In this document: positions 32,536 through 42,712 of the stretch, in pieces
How positions within the stretch are numbered: the first letter of the stretch is position 1
Layout: each line of letters starts with the position of its first letter
Origin: Noviherbaspirillum aerium
GTDB taxonomy: Bacteria; Pseudomonadota; Gammaproteobacteria; Burkholderiales; Burkholderiaceae_D
NCBI RefSeq assembly: GCF_008929045.1
Contig: NZ_VFAH01000013.1
Location: 62,001-126,000, forward strand
DNA length: 64,000 bases
Reading direction: 5' to 3'
Translations under genes and position numbers: made by a program
The notes under the pieces: model-generated
What the model was told of the DNA's origin: nothing
Seen by the model: only the letters and a program-made list of their open reading frames with translations
Database searches by the model: none

Positions 32536-34863
32536 TCAGGCAAATTCCCGCGCGGGCGACTGCATGGAACCGGGCAGCTCTTCCCGCAGCAGGCAGGCTG
32601 CCCTCACCATGTTCGACAGGGCTTCGAGTGTTTCCGTCCATCCACGCGTCTTCAGTCCGCAATCGGGATTGATCCACAGACGCTCCGGCGGAATCACTTC
32701 CATCGCCTTGCGCAGCAGGCGCTGCATCTCTTCGATCTTCGGCACGCGCGGAGAATGGATGTCATAGACGCCGGGGCCGATATCGTTCGGATAGGCGAAC
32801 TGCCCGAAGCCTTCCAGCAGCTCCATGTCGGAACGCGAAGTCTCGATCGTAATGACATCGGCATCCATCGCCGCAATCCAGGGCAGGATGTCGTTGAACT
32901 CCGAGTAGCACATGTGGGTATGGATCTGGGTCTCGTCAGCCGCGGCGGCGGCGCTGATCCGGAATGCGCGCACCGCCCATTCCAGATAGGCGGGCCAGTC
33001 GCGCTGCTTGAGCGGCAGTCCTTCGCGGAATGCCGGTTCATCGATCTGGATCATGCCGATGCCCGCCTTTTCCAGATCGGCCACTTCGTCCCGCAGCGCC
33101 AGCGCGATCTGCAGCGCGGTCGTCTCGCGCGGCTGGTCGTCCCGAACGAACGACCATTGCAGCATGGTGACGGGCCCGGTGAGCATGCCTTTCATGGGCC
33201 GCGACGTCAGGCTCTGCGCGAAGCGGCTCCACTCCACGGTCATGGCTTCCGGCCGGTACACGTCGCCGTAGATGACGGGCGGCTTGACGCAGCGCGAGCC
33301 ATAGCTCTGCACCCAGCCGTTCGCGCTGATCGCATAGCCCCACAGCTGCTCGCCGAAATACTCGACCATGTCGTTGCGCTCCGGCTCGCCGTGCACCAGT
33401 ACGTCAAGCGCGATCTCTTCCTGTTTGGCAACAGCAAAGCGGATTTCCTCGCGCATTTTCTGCAGATAATCCAGGTGGCCGAGATCGCCCCGCCGGTAAG
33501 CCGCCCGCGCCTGCCGGATCTCCGCCGTCTGCGGGAAAGAGCCGATGGTCGTGGTCGGGAAGGCCGGAAGATTCCAGCGCGCATGCTGCGCGGCAATGCG
33601 GACGGCGAAAGGCGACAGGCGCTGTGCATCGCCGTCGGTGAGGGCTGCGCTGCGTTTCTTCACCAGGGAATTGTGAATGCGCGCGGAAACCTTGCGGCTG
33701 CCGGCGGCGGCGCGCGAGCGATCCAGCGCTGCGCGCACCGCATCCGGCCCCTGGTTCAGCGCCGTCTTGAGGGCGCCGAGTTCTTCGAGCTTTTGCACGC
33801 CGAACGCGAACCAGCTTTTCAGCTCGGCATCGAGTCCGCTCTCCTTTTCCTTTTCCTTTTCCTTCTCCTGCGCCAGGTCGACCGGCACATGCAGCAGCGA
33901 ACAGCTGGAGGCCAGCCACAGGCCGTCTCCACGCTGGCTGTGCAGGGGCGTCACGATGTTCAGCACAGCATCCAGGTCGGTGCGCCAGATATTGCGTCCG
34001 TCCACCACGCCAAGCGACAGCACGCGATCCTGCGGCCAGTCGGCGGCAAAGGCTTCCAGCTGTCCGGGGCACCGCACCAGGTCCAGATGGATGCCGGCAA
34101 CCGGCAATTCGCGCAGCAGCGCGGCGCAATCGGCGACCCCGTCGAAATAGCTTGTCAGCAGCAGCGACGGCGCCACGCCCGCAAGCGACGCATACGTCGG
34201 CAGGAAGGCTTCGCGCCACCGCGCATCGAGTTCCAGCGCCAGGATAGGCTCATCGATCTGCACCCATTCCACGCCCATGGACTTGAGGCGGGCCAGCACC
34301 TTGCGATAGCCCTCCATCACGCGGGGAAGAAGATCGAGCTTGTGCGACAGGCCGGATTTGATCTTGCCGAGATAAAGCAGGGTCAAGGGGCCGGGCAGCG
34401 CGACCTTGACCCGATGACCCAGCATGGCCGCCTCCCGCACTTCATCGAACAGCCAGTCGACGCCGCCGTCGAAGCGCAGATCGGCGGTCCACTCCGGGAC
34501 GAGGTAGTGGTAATTGGTATCGAACCATTTCGTCATTTCCATGGCGAAGTGGTCCTTGCCGCCACGCGCGAGGGTGAAGTAGTCCGTCAGCGAGAGATGG
34601 ACGGGATCGAAGCCGAAGCGCGAAGGCGCCGCGCCGAGCAGCGCCAGCATGCCGAGGATCTGGTCGTACCAGGCGAAGTCGCCCACCGTGACCCAGTCGA
34701 GGCCCGCTTGCGCCTGCAGCGTCCAGTGGCGCGTCCGCAGCAGGCGGCCGGTGTCGCGCAATGTGGCTTCATCGATGCTTCCGCGCCAGAAGCCTTCCAG
34801 GGCGAATTTCAGTTCGCGCTGCGCGCCAATGCGGGAAAAACCGGGGATGTGTGCTTGTGCCAT
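32536..34863 (-). CDS. metE: Cobalamin-independent methionine synthase
   Basis: Transfers a methyl group from 5-methyltetrahydropteroyl-polyglutamate to homocysteine. 775 residues, two homologous TIM barrels. The C-terminal barrel shows the zinc ligands His and Cys in [10 protein letters not shown] and the late Cys in [11 protein letters not shown]; the expected Glu lies between. The N-terminal barrel begins at the usual [11 protein letters not shown]. At 33841-33870 an in-frame hexanucleotide repeat encodes alternating Glu-Lys residues in the inter-domain region. It is divergent from metR with a MetR-type site between them. No riboswitch fits in the 100-bp gap. Confidence 0.96.
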   Translation of the reverse strand: MAQAHIPGFSRIGAQRELKFALEGFWRGSIDEATLRDTGRLLRTRHWTLQAQAGLDWVTVGDFAWYDQILGMLALLGAAPSRFGFDPVHLSLTDYFTLARGGKDHFAMEMTKWFDTNYHYLVPEWTADLRFDGGVDWLFDEVREAAMLGHRVKVALPGPLTLLYLGKIKSGLSHKLDLLPRVMEGYRKVLARLKSMGVEWVQIDEPILALELDARWREAFLPTYASLAGVAPSLLLTSYFDGVADCAALLRELPVAGIHLDLVRCPGQLEAFAADWPQDRVLSLGVVDGRNIWRTDLDAVLNIVTPLHSQRGDGLWLASSCSLLHVPVDLAQEKEKEKEKESGLDAELKSWFAFGVQKLEELGALKTALNQGPDAVRAALDRSRAAAGSRKVSARIHNSLVKKRSAALTDGDAQRLSPFAVRIAAQHARWNLPAFPTTTIGSFPQTAEIRQARAAYRRGDLGHLDYLQKMREEIRFAVAKQEEIALDVLVHGEPERNDMVEYFGEQLWGYAISANGWVQSYGSRCVKPPVIYGDVYRPEAMTVEWSRFAQSLTSRPMKGMLTGPVTMLQWSFVRDDQPRETTALQIALALRDEVADLEKAGIGMIQIDEPAFREGLPLKQRDWPAYLEWAVRAFRISAAAAADETQIHTHMCYSEFNDILPWIAAMDADVITIETSRSDMELLEGFGQFAYPNDIGPGVYDIHSPRVPKIEEMQRLLRKAMEVIPPERLWINPDCGLKTRGWTETLEALSNMVRAACLLREELPGSMQSPAREFA

Positions 34864-34948
34864 GTGCTTTTCTCAATATTCGGTGGAAAGAGCATCATGG
34901 TCGGCCATCCTCGTTTATGATTCAAACGATACGTTTTCAGAATCAACT

Positions 34949-34961
34949 TGAATTTCATTCA
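34949..34961. promoter_or_regulatory. MetR-type operator in the metE/metR divergent region
   Basis: TGAATTTCATTCA matches the MetR consensus TGAA-N5-TTCA exactly. It lies 2 bp before the metR start and about 85 bp from the metE start, so it could mediate both metE activation and metR autorepression. Confidence 0.65.
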
Positions 34962-34963
34962 TA

Positions 34964-35884
34964 ATGCAGTCGATACTCGAATTCCGCCATCTCAAGACCC
35001 TGGTAGCGCTGCGGGAGGCCGGCAACCTGCTGCGGGCGGCCACGCTGCTCAACCTCACCCAGTCGGCGCTGTCGCACCAGCTCAAGCAGCTGGAAGACCA
35101 TCACGGCATTTCCCTGTTCGAGCGCAAGTCGGTGCCGATCCGCTTTACCCCCGCGGGCGAGCGGCTGCTGAAGCTGGCCGATGAAGTCTTGCCGCGGGTG
35201 GCGAACGCCGAGCGCGATATCGTGCGGCTGGTGCAGGGCGCGGCCGGGCAATTGCGGATCGCGGTGGAATGCCATACCTGCTTCGATTGGCTGATGCCGG
35301 CGATGGATGCCTTCCGCCATCGCTGGCCGGAGGTCGAGCTCGACATTGTTTCGGGATTCCAGGCCGATCCGGTCGGACTGCTGTACAGCCACCGCGCCGA
35401 CGTGGCGATCGTCGCCGAGATCGATCCCGACGAAACCGTGGACTACCATCCGCTGTTCCGCTTCGAAATCGTCGCGCTGGTGGCGAAAGACCACCCGCTG
35501 GCACAGCGCGATTACCTGACGGCGGAAGATTTCGCCAGCGATACGCTGATCACTTATCCGGTATCGGACGACATGCTGGATGTGGTGAGGCAGGTGCTCA
35601 AACCCGCCGGCATCGATACCGAGCGCCGCACCACCGAGCTGACGGTGGCGATGCTGCAGCTGGTGGCCAGCCGGCGCGGCATCGCGACGCTTCCGGTATG
35701 GGCGGCGCAAAACTACCTCAACCGCAACTATGTGCTGGCCAAGCGCATCACCGCCAACGGCCTGACCGGCAAGCTGTATGCCGCCTGCCTGCCGGAGCTG
35801 TCGGCCAAGCCCTACCTGACCGACTTCGTCGGCTCCACCCGGGAAAGCTGCTACCTGAACCTGAAGGACATCGAACTGCTGTGA
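34964..35884 (+). CDS. metR: LysR-family transcriptional regulator MetR
   Basis: Activator of metE and related methionine genes, with homocysteine as co-inducer in known MetR proteins. 306 residues. The N-terminal winged helix-turn-helix covers residues 1-60 (LREAGNLLRAATLLNLTQSALSHQ region). The rest is the LysR substrate-binding domain, with ECHTCFDWLMPAMD near residue 100 typical of MetR. Divergent orientation from metE and a matching operator support the assignment. Start ATG 34964 is almost inside the operator, consistent with autoregulation. Confidence 0.92.
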   Translation: MQSILEFRHLKTLVALREAGNLLRAATLLNLTQSALSHQLKQLEDHHGISLFERKSVPIRFTPAGERLLKLADEVLPRVANAERDIVRLVQGAAGQLRIAVECHTCFDWLMPAMDAFRHRWPEVELDIVSGFQADPVGLLYSHRADVAIVAEIDPDETVDYHPLFRFEIVALVAKDHPLAQRDYLTAEDFASDTLITYPVSDDMLDVVRQVLKPAGIDTERRTTELTVAMLQLVASRRGIATLPVWAAQNYLNRNYVLAKRITANGLTGKLYAACLPELSAKPYLTDFVGSTRESCYLNLKDIELL

Positions 35885-35923
35885 GCCCTAAGCCGTGGGC
35901 CATGAGCCATGAGCCGTGAGGCG

Positions 35924-38900
35924 CTAACGCTGCATCGATTCCCATACCTTCTGCAGGCGCTTGACCGACACCGGCATCGGCGTGCGCAGTTCCTGGGCGA
36001 ACAGCGAGACACGCAGTTCCTCCAGCAGCCAGCGGAATTCCAGCATGCGCGGATCGGTGTTCTTCTGCCTGTCCTTCTGGGCGCGCAGCCACGGCGCCGC
36101 GACCTGCGCCCACTCCGCCATGAGCCGCGCATCGCGCGCCGCATCGGCCCGCAGTTTTTCCAGCCGGATGTTGATGGCCTTCAGGTAGCGCGGGAAATGG
36201 GCAAGCTGCACGTAATCATTGTCCGCAATGAAGCGCTTGCCGACCAGCGACTGCAATTGCGACTGCATGTCGGCCGCGCTCTGCGCATGGGCCTTGGCGC
36301 CCTGCAGCTTCTTGGGCAGGGTGTAGTACTCGGCAAGGACCTGCGCCGCCAGCCGCGCGATCTCGTTGACCAGAAGGCCGATGCGCGACTTGCCTTCCTC
36401 CTTGCGGCGGTTGAACTCCTCGGCGTTCTTCGGCAGCGGGTCCTGCATGCAGGCGCGGTCCAGCGCCGCCTGGATGATCTGGTCGCGCAATTCTTCCTGC
36501 GAGCCGAGTGACATGTACTGCATGCCCATCTGCTGCAGGCCGGGCACGTTCTTTTCGAGGAACTTGATCTGTTCCCGCAACTGCAGCGCAAACAGCTTGC
36601 GCAGCCCGACATGGTGCACGCGCGCCGCTTCGGCCGGATCGTCGAAGACTTCAAGATCGCAATGCGTGCCCTTGTCGACCAGCGCCGGGAAACCGATCAG
36701 GCTTTGCCTGCCCTGCTGGATTTCCAGCAGTTCGGGCAACTCGCCGAAAGTCCATGCGCTCAGGTTCTGGTGCTCCGCCGCAGCGGTTTTCCGGGTGTCG
36801 CCGGTTGGCTTGCCTGCGGTCTTGCCCGTGTCAGGAGCGGCCACCGCCTGCAGCTGCGGCTTGTCGGCCGTACCCGCTTCCATCGCGGCCACGGCATTCC
36901 TTTCGGCGATGCGCTGGAAACTTTCCCTCGCCTGCCCGCCGAATTCCGCCTGCAGGTTCGCCAGGTTGCGGCCCATCTCGAGCTGCCTGCCATGCTCGTC
37001 GATGATCTTGAAATTCATGAAGTGATGCGCGGGCAGGGTCTCCAGCTTGAAGTCGGTGGTCTTGACGGTGACGCCGGTCTGCTCGCGCACGTCGGCGATC
37101 ACCGCATCGATCAGGTTGCCCCTGCCGAACTCGGCCCGCTCGCAGAACCCTGCCGCATAATCGGGCAGCGGCACGCAATGCCGGCGCAGCTTCTGCGGCA
37201 GGGACTTGAGCAGCAGATGCACCTTTTCCTTGAGCATGCCGGGCACCAGCCAGTCGCAGCGGTCGGCCGACACCTGGTTCAATGCATACAGCGGCACGGC
37301 CAGCGTCACGCCGTCGCGCGGGCTGCCCGGCTCGAAGTGATAGCTCAGCGTCATCGGCACGCCGGCCACCTGCATGGTCTTCGGGAACAGGTCGGTGGTG
37401 ACGCCCGCCGCTTCATGGCGCATCAGGTCGTCGCGGTTCAGGTGCAGCAGCTTGGGATTCTTCGCCGTCGCGTCCTTGAGCCACTTCTCGAAGCTGATGC
37501 CGGCATGGATTTCCTGCGGAATCAGCTTGTCGTAGAAGGCCGCAATCAATTCCTCGTCGACCAGCACGTCGAGGCGGCGCGACTTGTGTTCCAGGTTCTC
37601 GATCTCGCGCACCAGCTTCTGGTTATGCGCGAGGAAAGGGAAACGGGTCTCGTATTCGCCGGCCACCAGCGCGCTGCGGATGAATATCTCGCGCGCTTCC
37701 TTCGGATTGATCTGCCCGTAGTCGATGCGCCGCTGGCTGTACACCACCAGGCCATACAGCGTAGCGCGCTCGAAGGCGGACACCTGCGCGGTGCGCTTTT
37801 CCCAGCGCGGATCGCCGTAGGATTTCTTGAGCAGGTGGCCGCCGATACGCTCCAGCCATTCGGGCTGTATCTGGGCGATGCAGCGCGCATACAGCCGCGT
37901 GGTTTCCACCAGTTCGGCGCCCATGATCCAGCGCCCCGCTTTCCTGGCCAGGCTGGAGCCGGGCCAGATATGGAACCTGATGCCGCGCGCGCCGAGATAA
38001 TGCGGCTCGTCGTCGGCCTTATAGCCGACGTTGCCCAAGAGGCCGGTCAGCAGCGCGGTATGCAGCTGCTCATAGGTCGCCGGCGATTCATTCATGCGCC
38101 AGCCCTGCTCCTTGACCAGCGTCAGCAGCTGGGAGTGGACGTCGCGCCATTCGCGCAGCCGAATCTGCGACAGGAAATTGGCGCGGCAGTTGTCCATCAG
38201 CTGCCGGTTGGATTTCTTGTGCTCGATGGCTTCGTCGAACCACTTCCAGATCTTGAGATAGCTGAGGAACTCGGACTTGTCGTCGGCGAATTTCTTGTGC
38301 GCGTTGTCGGCCGCATCCTGCGCCTCCATCGGGCGGTCGCGCGGGTCCTGCACCGACAGCGCGGCGGCGATGATCAGCACTTCGGAGAGCGCGGCATTGT
38401 CGCGCGCGGCGAGGATCATGCGGCCGACGCGGGGATCGAGCGGCAACTTGGCCAGCTGGCGGCCAAGCGGGGTGAGCTGGTTGTTGTCGTCGACCGCGCC
38501 CAGCTCCTGCAGCAGCTGGTAGCCGTCGGCGATCGCGCGGCCGAGCGGCGGTTCGATGAAGGGAAAGGTTTCGACATCGGTCAGCCGCAGCGCCTTCATG
38601 CGCAGGATGACCGCCGCCAGCGAGGAACGCAGGATTTCCGGATCGGTGAATTTCGGCCGCTGCAGGAAGTCCTGTTCCTCATAAAGGCGGATGCAGACGC
38701 CTGCCGCCACGCGGCCGCAGCGGCCGGCGCGCTGGTTGGCGGCGGATTGCGCGACCGGCTCGATCTGCAGCTGCTCGACCTTGTTGCGATAGCTGTAGCG
38801 CTTGACCCGCGCCAGGCCGGCATCGACCACATAGCGGATGCCGGGCACGGTCAGCGAAGTCTCGGCGACGTTGGTCGCCAGCACGATGCGCCGCGCATTC

Positions 38901-40006
38901 GAAGTCTTGAACACCCGCTCCTGTTCCTGCACCGACAGGCGGGCAAACAGCGGCAGGATTTCCACATGCGGCGGATGATGCTTGCGCAGCGCCTCGGCGG
39001 CATCGCGGATTTCCCGTTCGCCGGGCAGGAACACCAGCACATCGCCGGGCCCGAGACGCGCCAGCTCGTCGACCGCATCGACCACGGCATCCATCAGGTC
39101 GCGCTGCTCCTTCTGTGCCGACGAACGGCCATCCGGGCGGTCGGGCTTTTCCGCGGGCTCCACCGGCCGGTAACGGATTTCCACCGGATACAGGCGGCCC
39201 GACACCTCGATCACCGGCGCCAGCTTGTCGCCGCGCGCGAAATGACGGGCGAAGCGCTCGGCATCGATGGTCGCGGAGGTAATGATGAGCTTGAGATCGG
39301 GGCGGCGCGGCAGCAGCTGCTTGAGGTAGCCGAGCAGAAAGTCGATGTTCAGGCTGCGCTCATGCGCCTCGTCGATGATGATGGTGTCGTACTGCCGCAG
39401 CAGCGGATCGGTCTGCGTCTCGGCCAGCAGGATGCCGTCGGTCATCAGCTTGACCGACGCGCCCCTCGACAGGGTATCGGTGAAACGCACCTTGAAGCCG
39501 ACATGCTCGCCCAGCGGCGAACCCAGTTCCTGGGCGATGCGCTTGGCGGTGGATGACGCCGCGATCCGGCGCGGCTGGGTGTGGCCGATCAGTCCGGCCT
39601 GGCCGCGGCCGAGTTCAAGGCAGATCTTGGGGAGCTGCGTGGTCTTGCCGGAACCGGTCTCGCCGGAAACGATGATGACCTGGTTGGCGCGCAAGGCATC
39701 CGCGATTTCCTGGCGCCGGCCGGAAACCGGCAGCTCTTCGGGAAAGATAATCGGCGGCAATGGATTGCGGACGACCGGCTCGGGCGCAGCCTTGGGCTGC
39801 TGTTGCCTCGGCCTGCCGTTGTCGCGCGGATTCTGCTGTCTTTGCGAATCCTGCGGCGTCTGCGGCGTCTGCGGCGTCTGTGGCCTATGCGGCCTCTCCG
39901 GCTGCACCGGCTTTTGCGTTGGCCTTGGGGTTTTTTCCGTCTTTTCCGCCTGTTGCGCGGTGCCCGCATCGGGCGCGGGTTTCTGTAATTGTTCTGGAGC
40001 TGACAT
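35924..40006 (-). CDS. hrpA: ATP-dependent RNA helicase HrpA (DEAH-box)
   Basis: Large DEAH/RHA helicase involved in mRNA processing and rescue of stalled ribosomes; not related to the hrp secretion genes. 1360 residues. The first ~85 are a low-complexity Pro/Gln/Thr/Arg stretch that includes a Pro-Gln-Thr repeat (9-bp units at 39852-39878). Walker A GETGSGKTT is near residue 115, DEAH follows near 213, and the SAT and QRAGRCGR motifs lie in the second RecA domain. Then come the HA2, OB-fold and long DUF3418 C-terminal domain typical of bacterial HrpA. A very long antisense frame (36611-39556) is a codon-bias shadow. The gene is monocistronic, divergent from argA. Confidence 0.95.
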   Translation of the reverse strand: MSAPEQLQKPAPDAGTAQQAEKTEKTPRPTQKPVQPERPHRPQTPQTPQTPQDSQRQQNPRDNGRPRQQQPKAAPEPVVRNPLPPIIFPEELPVSGRRQEIADALRANQVIIVSGETGSGKTTQLPKICLELGRGQAGLIGHTQPRRIAASSTAKRIAQELGSPLGEHVGFKVRFTDTLSRGASVKLMTDGILLAETQTDPLLRQYDTIIIDEAHERSLNIDFLLGYLKQLLPRRPDLKLIITSATIDAERFARHFARGDKLAPVIEVSGRLYPVEIRYRPVEPAEKPDRPDGRSSAQKEQRDLMDAVVDAVDELARLGPGDVLVFLPGEREIRDAAEALRKHHPPHVEILPLFARLSVQEQERVFKTSNARRIVLATNVAETSLTVPGIRYVVDAGLARVKRYSYRNKVEQLQIEPVAQSAANQRAGRCGRVAAGVCIRLYEEQDFLQRPKFTDPEILRSSLAAVILRMKALRLTDVETFPFIEPPLGRAIADGYQLLQELGAVDDNNQLTPLGRQLAKLPLDPRVGRMILAARDNAALSEVLIIAAALSVQDPRDRPMEAQDAADNAHKKFADDKSEFLSYLKIWKWFDEAIEHKKSNRQLMDNCRANFLSQIRLREWRDVHSQLLTLVKEQGWRMNESPATYEQLHTALLTGLLGNVGYKADDEPHYLGARGIRFHIWPGSSLARKAGRWIMGAELVETTRLYARCIAQIQPEWLERIGGHLLKKSYGDPRWEKRTAQVSAFERATLYGLVVYSQRRIDYGQINPKEAREIFIRSALVAGEYETRFPFLAHNQKLVREIENLEHKSRRLDVLVDEELIAAFYDKLIPQEIHAGISFEKWLKDATAKNPKLLHLNRDDLMRHEAAGVTTDLFPKTMQVAGVPMTLSYHFEPGSPRDGVTLAVPLYALNQVSADRCDWLVPGMLKEKVHLLLKSLPQKLRRHCVPLPDYAAGFCERAEFGRGNLIDAVIADVREQTGVTVKTTDFKLETLPAHHFMNFKIIDEHGRQLEMGRNLANLQAEFGGQARESFQRIAERNAVAAMEAGTADKPQLQAVAAPDTGKTAGKPTGDTRKTAAAEHQNLSAWTFGELPELLEIQQGRQSLIGFPALVDKGTHCDLEVFDDPAEAARVHHVGLRKLFALQLREQIKFLEKNVPGLQQMGMQYMSLGSQEELRDQIIQAALDRACMQDPLPKNAEEFNRRKEEGKSRIGLLVNEIARLAAQVLAEYYTLPKKLQGAKAHAQSAADMQSQLQSLVGKRFIADNDYVQLAHFPRYLKAINIRLEKLRADAARDARLMAEWAQVAAPWLRAQKDRQKNTDPRMLEFRWLLEELRVSLFAQELRTPMPVSVKRLQKVWESMQR

Positions 40007-40088
40007 ATCGGGGGAATTATACAGAGGCGGCCTTACCGGACCTCAAGGAAGGCCGGCTCTGCCGGACCGGCTGCGGGGAAGCTCTGTA

Positions 40089-40094
40089 TATAAT
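40089..40094 (+). promoter_or_regulatory. Perfect -10 element just ahead of argA
   Basis: TATAAT at 40089-40094 with a TG two bases upstream. The start site predicted about 7-8 bp later coincides with the argA ATG at 40102. No convincing -35 is present. This suggests a leaderless argA mRNA. Confidence 0.5.
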
Positions 40095-40101
40095 GCGCAT
40101 C

Positions 40102-41412
40102 ATGGAAAATCCAATACAGTTTGTGCAATGGTTGCGCTCGGTGGCGCCGTATATTCACGCGTTCCGCGGCAAGACCTTCGTCGTGGCGTTTCCCGGCGAA
40201 CTGGTGATGGCCGGCGCCCTGCCCGTGCTGGCGCAGGACCTGTCCCTGCTGCATGCGCTCGGCATCAAGGTCGTGATCGTGCATGGTTCCCGCCCGCAGG
40301 TCGAGGAACAGCTCGCCTTGCGCAACCTGACCGCCCGCTACCACAACGGCCTGCGCATCACCGACGCGCCGGCGATGGAATGCGTGAAGGAAGCCGCCGG
40401 CGAGCTGCGCCTCGATATCGAGGCCGCTTTCAGCCAGGGCCTGCCGAACACGCCGATGGCGCATGCGGCGATCCGCATCATTTCCGGCAACTTCGTGACC
40501 GCCCGGCCGATCGGCGTCATCGATGGCGTCGACCTGGAATTCACCGGGGTGGCGCGCAAGATTGCCTATGAGACCATCCATCCGATATTAAGTGCCGGCG
40601 GCCTGGTATTGCTGTCGCCGCTGGGCTTTTCCCCGACCGGCGAAGCCTTCAACCTGACCATGGAAGACGTGGCCGTATCGGCTGCGACCGCGCTGCGCGC
40701 CGACAAGCTGATTTTCATCACCGAAACGCCGATGATGACCGATGCCGAAGGCCGCGACATCCGCGAGCTGACGGCGGCGCAGGCCGACGTCCTGCTCAAG
40801 GCCAGCGTCTTGCCGCCGGACACGGCTTTCTACCTGCGCCATTGCGTCAAGGCATCGCGCAGTGGCGTGCCGCGTTCGCATATCGTGCCCTTCGAACTCG
40901 ACGGCTCGGCCATGCTGGAAATCTTTACCCATGACGGCGTCGGCACCATGGTCAGCACCGAGAACCTGGAAACCCTGCGCGAGGCGACCATTGAAGATGT
41001 GGGCGGCATCCTCAAATTGATCGAACCGCTGGAAGCCGACGGCACCCTGGTCAAGCGGGGCCGCGAGCTGATCGAACGGGAAATCGACTATTTCTCCGTG
41101 ATCGAGCACGACGGCGTCATCTTCGGCTGCGCGGCGCTCTACCCGTTCCCGGCGGAAAAGATGGCCGAAATGGCTTGCCTGACCGTCAATCCGGAAGTGC
41201 AGAGCCAGGGCGACGGCGAGCGCATCCTCAAGCACATGGAAAACCGGGCGCGCGCCGCCGGGTTCACGAGACTGTTCGTACTCACGACCCGCACCGCGCA
41301 CTGGTTCATGAAACGCGGCTTCGTCCCGGCAACGGTCGACGATCTGCCGAAAGACCGGCAGCACATGTATAACTGGCAGCGCAAGTCGGTGGTACTGATC
41401 AAGCAACTTTGA
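40102..41412 (+). CDS. argA: N-acetylglutamate synthase (amino-acid acetyltransferase)
   Basis: First step of arginine biosynthesis, acetyl-CoA plus glutamate to N-acetylglutamate; usually arginine-inhibited. 436 residues from ATG 40102, the classical ArgA length. The N-terminal amino-acid-kinase domain (residues 1-280) has VIVHGSRPQVEEQL near 57. The C-terminal GNAT acetyltransferase domain (about 290-436) has ACLTVNPEVQSQGDGERIL, the acetyl-CoA loop. The open frame runs far upstream (from 39760) but is non-homologous there. No Shine-Dalgarno is visible, and a TATAAT sits directly upstream, so leaderless translation is likely. Confidence 0.94.
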   Translation: MENPIQFVQWLRSVAPYIHAFRGKTFVVAFPGELVMAGALPVLAQDLSLLHALGIKVVIVHGSRPQVEEQLALRNLTARYHNGLRITDAPAMECVKEAAGELRLDIEAAFSQGLPNTPMAHAAIRIISGNFVTARPIGVIDGVDLEFTGVARKIAYETIHPILSAGGLVLLSPLGFSPTGEAFNLTMEDVAVSAATALRADKLIFITETPMMTDAEGRDIRELTAAQADVLLKASVLPPDTAFYLRHCVKASRSGVPRSHIVPFELDGSAMLEIFTHDGVGTMVSTENLETLREATIEDVGGILKLIEPLEADGTLVKRGRELIEREIDYFSVIEHDGVIFGCAALYPFPAEKMAEMACLTVNPEVQSQGDGERILKHMENRARAAGFTRLFVLTTRTAHWFMKRGFVPATVDDLPKDRQHMYNWQRKSVVLIKQL

Positions 41413-41474
41413 AAACCGCGCGTCCTCCAGCCGGAGGCGCGTTTCACACGTTTTGAATCAACAAGGAGTAGAAC

Positions 41475-41747
41475 ATGGCCCGCACGGTCCACTGCGTCAA
41501 GCTGAACAAGGAAGCCGAAGGTCTGGATTTTCCGCCGTATCCCGGCGAACTCGGCAAGAAAATTTATGAAAATGTTTCCAAGGAAGCCTGGGCCGGCTGG
41601 CTCAAGCACCAGACCATGCTGGTCAATGAAAACCGGCTGAACCTGGCGGACGCGCGCGCCCGGAAATACCTGGCCACCCAGATGGAAAACCATTTCTTCG
41701 GTTCCGGCGCCGATGCCGCGGCCGGCTACGTGCCGCCTTCCGAATAA
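41475..41747 (+). CDS. yggX: Oxidative damage protection / Fe(2+)-trafficking protein YggX
   Basis: 90 residues. The [11 protein letters not shown]-terminus with its single conserved Cys7 and the [26 protein letters not shown] core are diagnostic of YggX, which is linked to protection of Fe-S clusters against oxidative damage. An AAGGAG ribosome-binding site is 8-10 nt upstream. It follows argA by 62 nt on the same strand and ends at a strong bidirectional terminator. Confidence 0.95.
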   Translation: MARTVHCVKLNKEAEGLDFPPYPGELGKKIYENVSKEAWAGWLKHQTMLVNENRLNLADARARKYLATQMENHFFGSGADAAAGYVPPSE

Positions 41748-41802
41748 GGCTTGCGGCATCGGCTTTCAAGGCAGCCGCCGCACGAGCGCTTGCGATGCAG
41801 AT

Positions 41803-41836
41803 AAAAAAGCCGCTGGAGCAATTCAGCGGCTTTTTT
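41803..41836. terminator. Bidirectional terminator between yggX and rpiA
   Basis: 13-bp perfect stem including six A and six T (41803-41815 with 41824-41836), 8-nt loop. It serves both convergent genes. Confidence 0.92.
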
Positions 41837-41884
41837 CCATCTTCCCGGTGGCGGAGGCCAGCTATCCGGCACGGGAAGCTTGCA

Positions 41885-42568
41885 TCAGAAACTCAGCGTC
41901 TTCACGCCTTCGGCCGTGCCGAGCAGCGCCACATCGGCGCCGCGCTGTGCAAACAGGCCGACGGTGACCACACCGACGATGTTGTTGATTTCCGCTTCCA
42001 GCTTGCTTGGATCGGTAATCCGCAGCCCGACCAGGTCGATGATCACGCAGCCGTTATCGGTCATCACCGGCTTGCCATCCTTGACCCGCAGACGCGGCTC
42101 GCCACCCAAGGTCTTGAGCTTGCGCGCCACGGCGGCCTGCGCCATGGGAATGACTTCGATCGGCAGCGGAAAGGCGCCCAGCACATCCACCAGCTTGGAG
42201 CCGTCGGCGATGCAGATGAACTGCTTCGCGACCGAAGCGACAATCTTTTCGCGCGTCAGCGCTGCGCCGCCGCCCTTGATCATCGCACCCGAAGCCGTGA
42301 TTTCGTCGGCGCCGTCGATGTAGATCGACATGGCGTCGACGTCGTTCAGGTCGAGCACCGGGATGCCGTGCGAACGCAGGCGATCCGCGGTCGCTTCGGA
42401 AGAGGCCACCGCACCCTTGACGCGATCCTTGATCTTGCCGAGTTCATCGATGAAGAAATTGGCCGTGGAACCGGTGCCGACGCCGATGATTTCGCCGGTG
42501 GGGACATAGTCGATGGCAGCGCGCGCGACTGCTTGCTTGAGTTCGTCTTGGGTCATGGTGCATTGCAT
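41885..42568 (-). CDS. rpiA: Ribose-5-phosphate isomerase A
   Basis: Interconverts ribose 5-phosphate and ribulose 5-phosphate in the non-oxidative pentose phosphate pathway. 227 residues. [15 protein letters not shown] near residue 29 (phosphate loop), YIDGADEI near 81 and [11 protein letters not shown] near 96 with the catalytic Lys and Glu are all present. The start could also be ATG 42556, four codons in; neither has a clear ribosome-binding site. It works with zwf and tal encoded further right in the window. Confidence 0.95.
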   Translation of the reverse strand: MQCTMTQDELKQAVARAAIDYVPTGEIIGVGTGSTANFFIDELGKIKDRVKGAVASSEATADRLRSHGIPVLDLNDVDAMSIYIDGADEITASGAMIKGGGAALTREKIVASVAKQFICIADGSKLVDVLGAFPLPIEVIPMAQAAVARKLKTLGGEPRLRVKDGKPVMTDNGCVIIDLVGLRITDPSKLEAEINNIVGVVTVGLFAQRGADVALLGTAEGVKTLSF

Positions 42569-42712
42569 GAAAAATCGGAGGACGTATTTTAAGCGCTCCG
42601 GTCCCGCACTTTAGGTTTTTTCTACTAAACCATGAGTGGCGTAGGGGTTTCAGATGTTAAACTTGCTATAGAGCACTAATTTGACGTCAGACCGTTTTAA
42701 AGTGATGCAAAC

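Noticed and set aside
34864-34963. Cobalamin or SAM riboswitch ahead of metE
   Set aside because: The gap is only 100 bp and contains a MetR site; no riboswitch core could be traced.
36611-39556. 981-codon plus-strand frame opposite hrpA
   Set aside because: Codon-bias shadow in G+C-rich DNA; hrpA carries all helicase motifs on the other strand.
35924-40006. hrpA taken as part of a hypersensitive-response (hrp) secretion locus
   Set aside because: The protein is a DEAH-box RNA helicase; the shared name is coincidental and gives no support to the T3SS inference.
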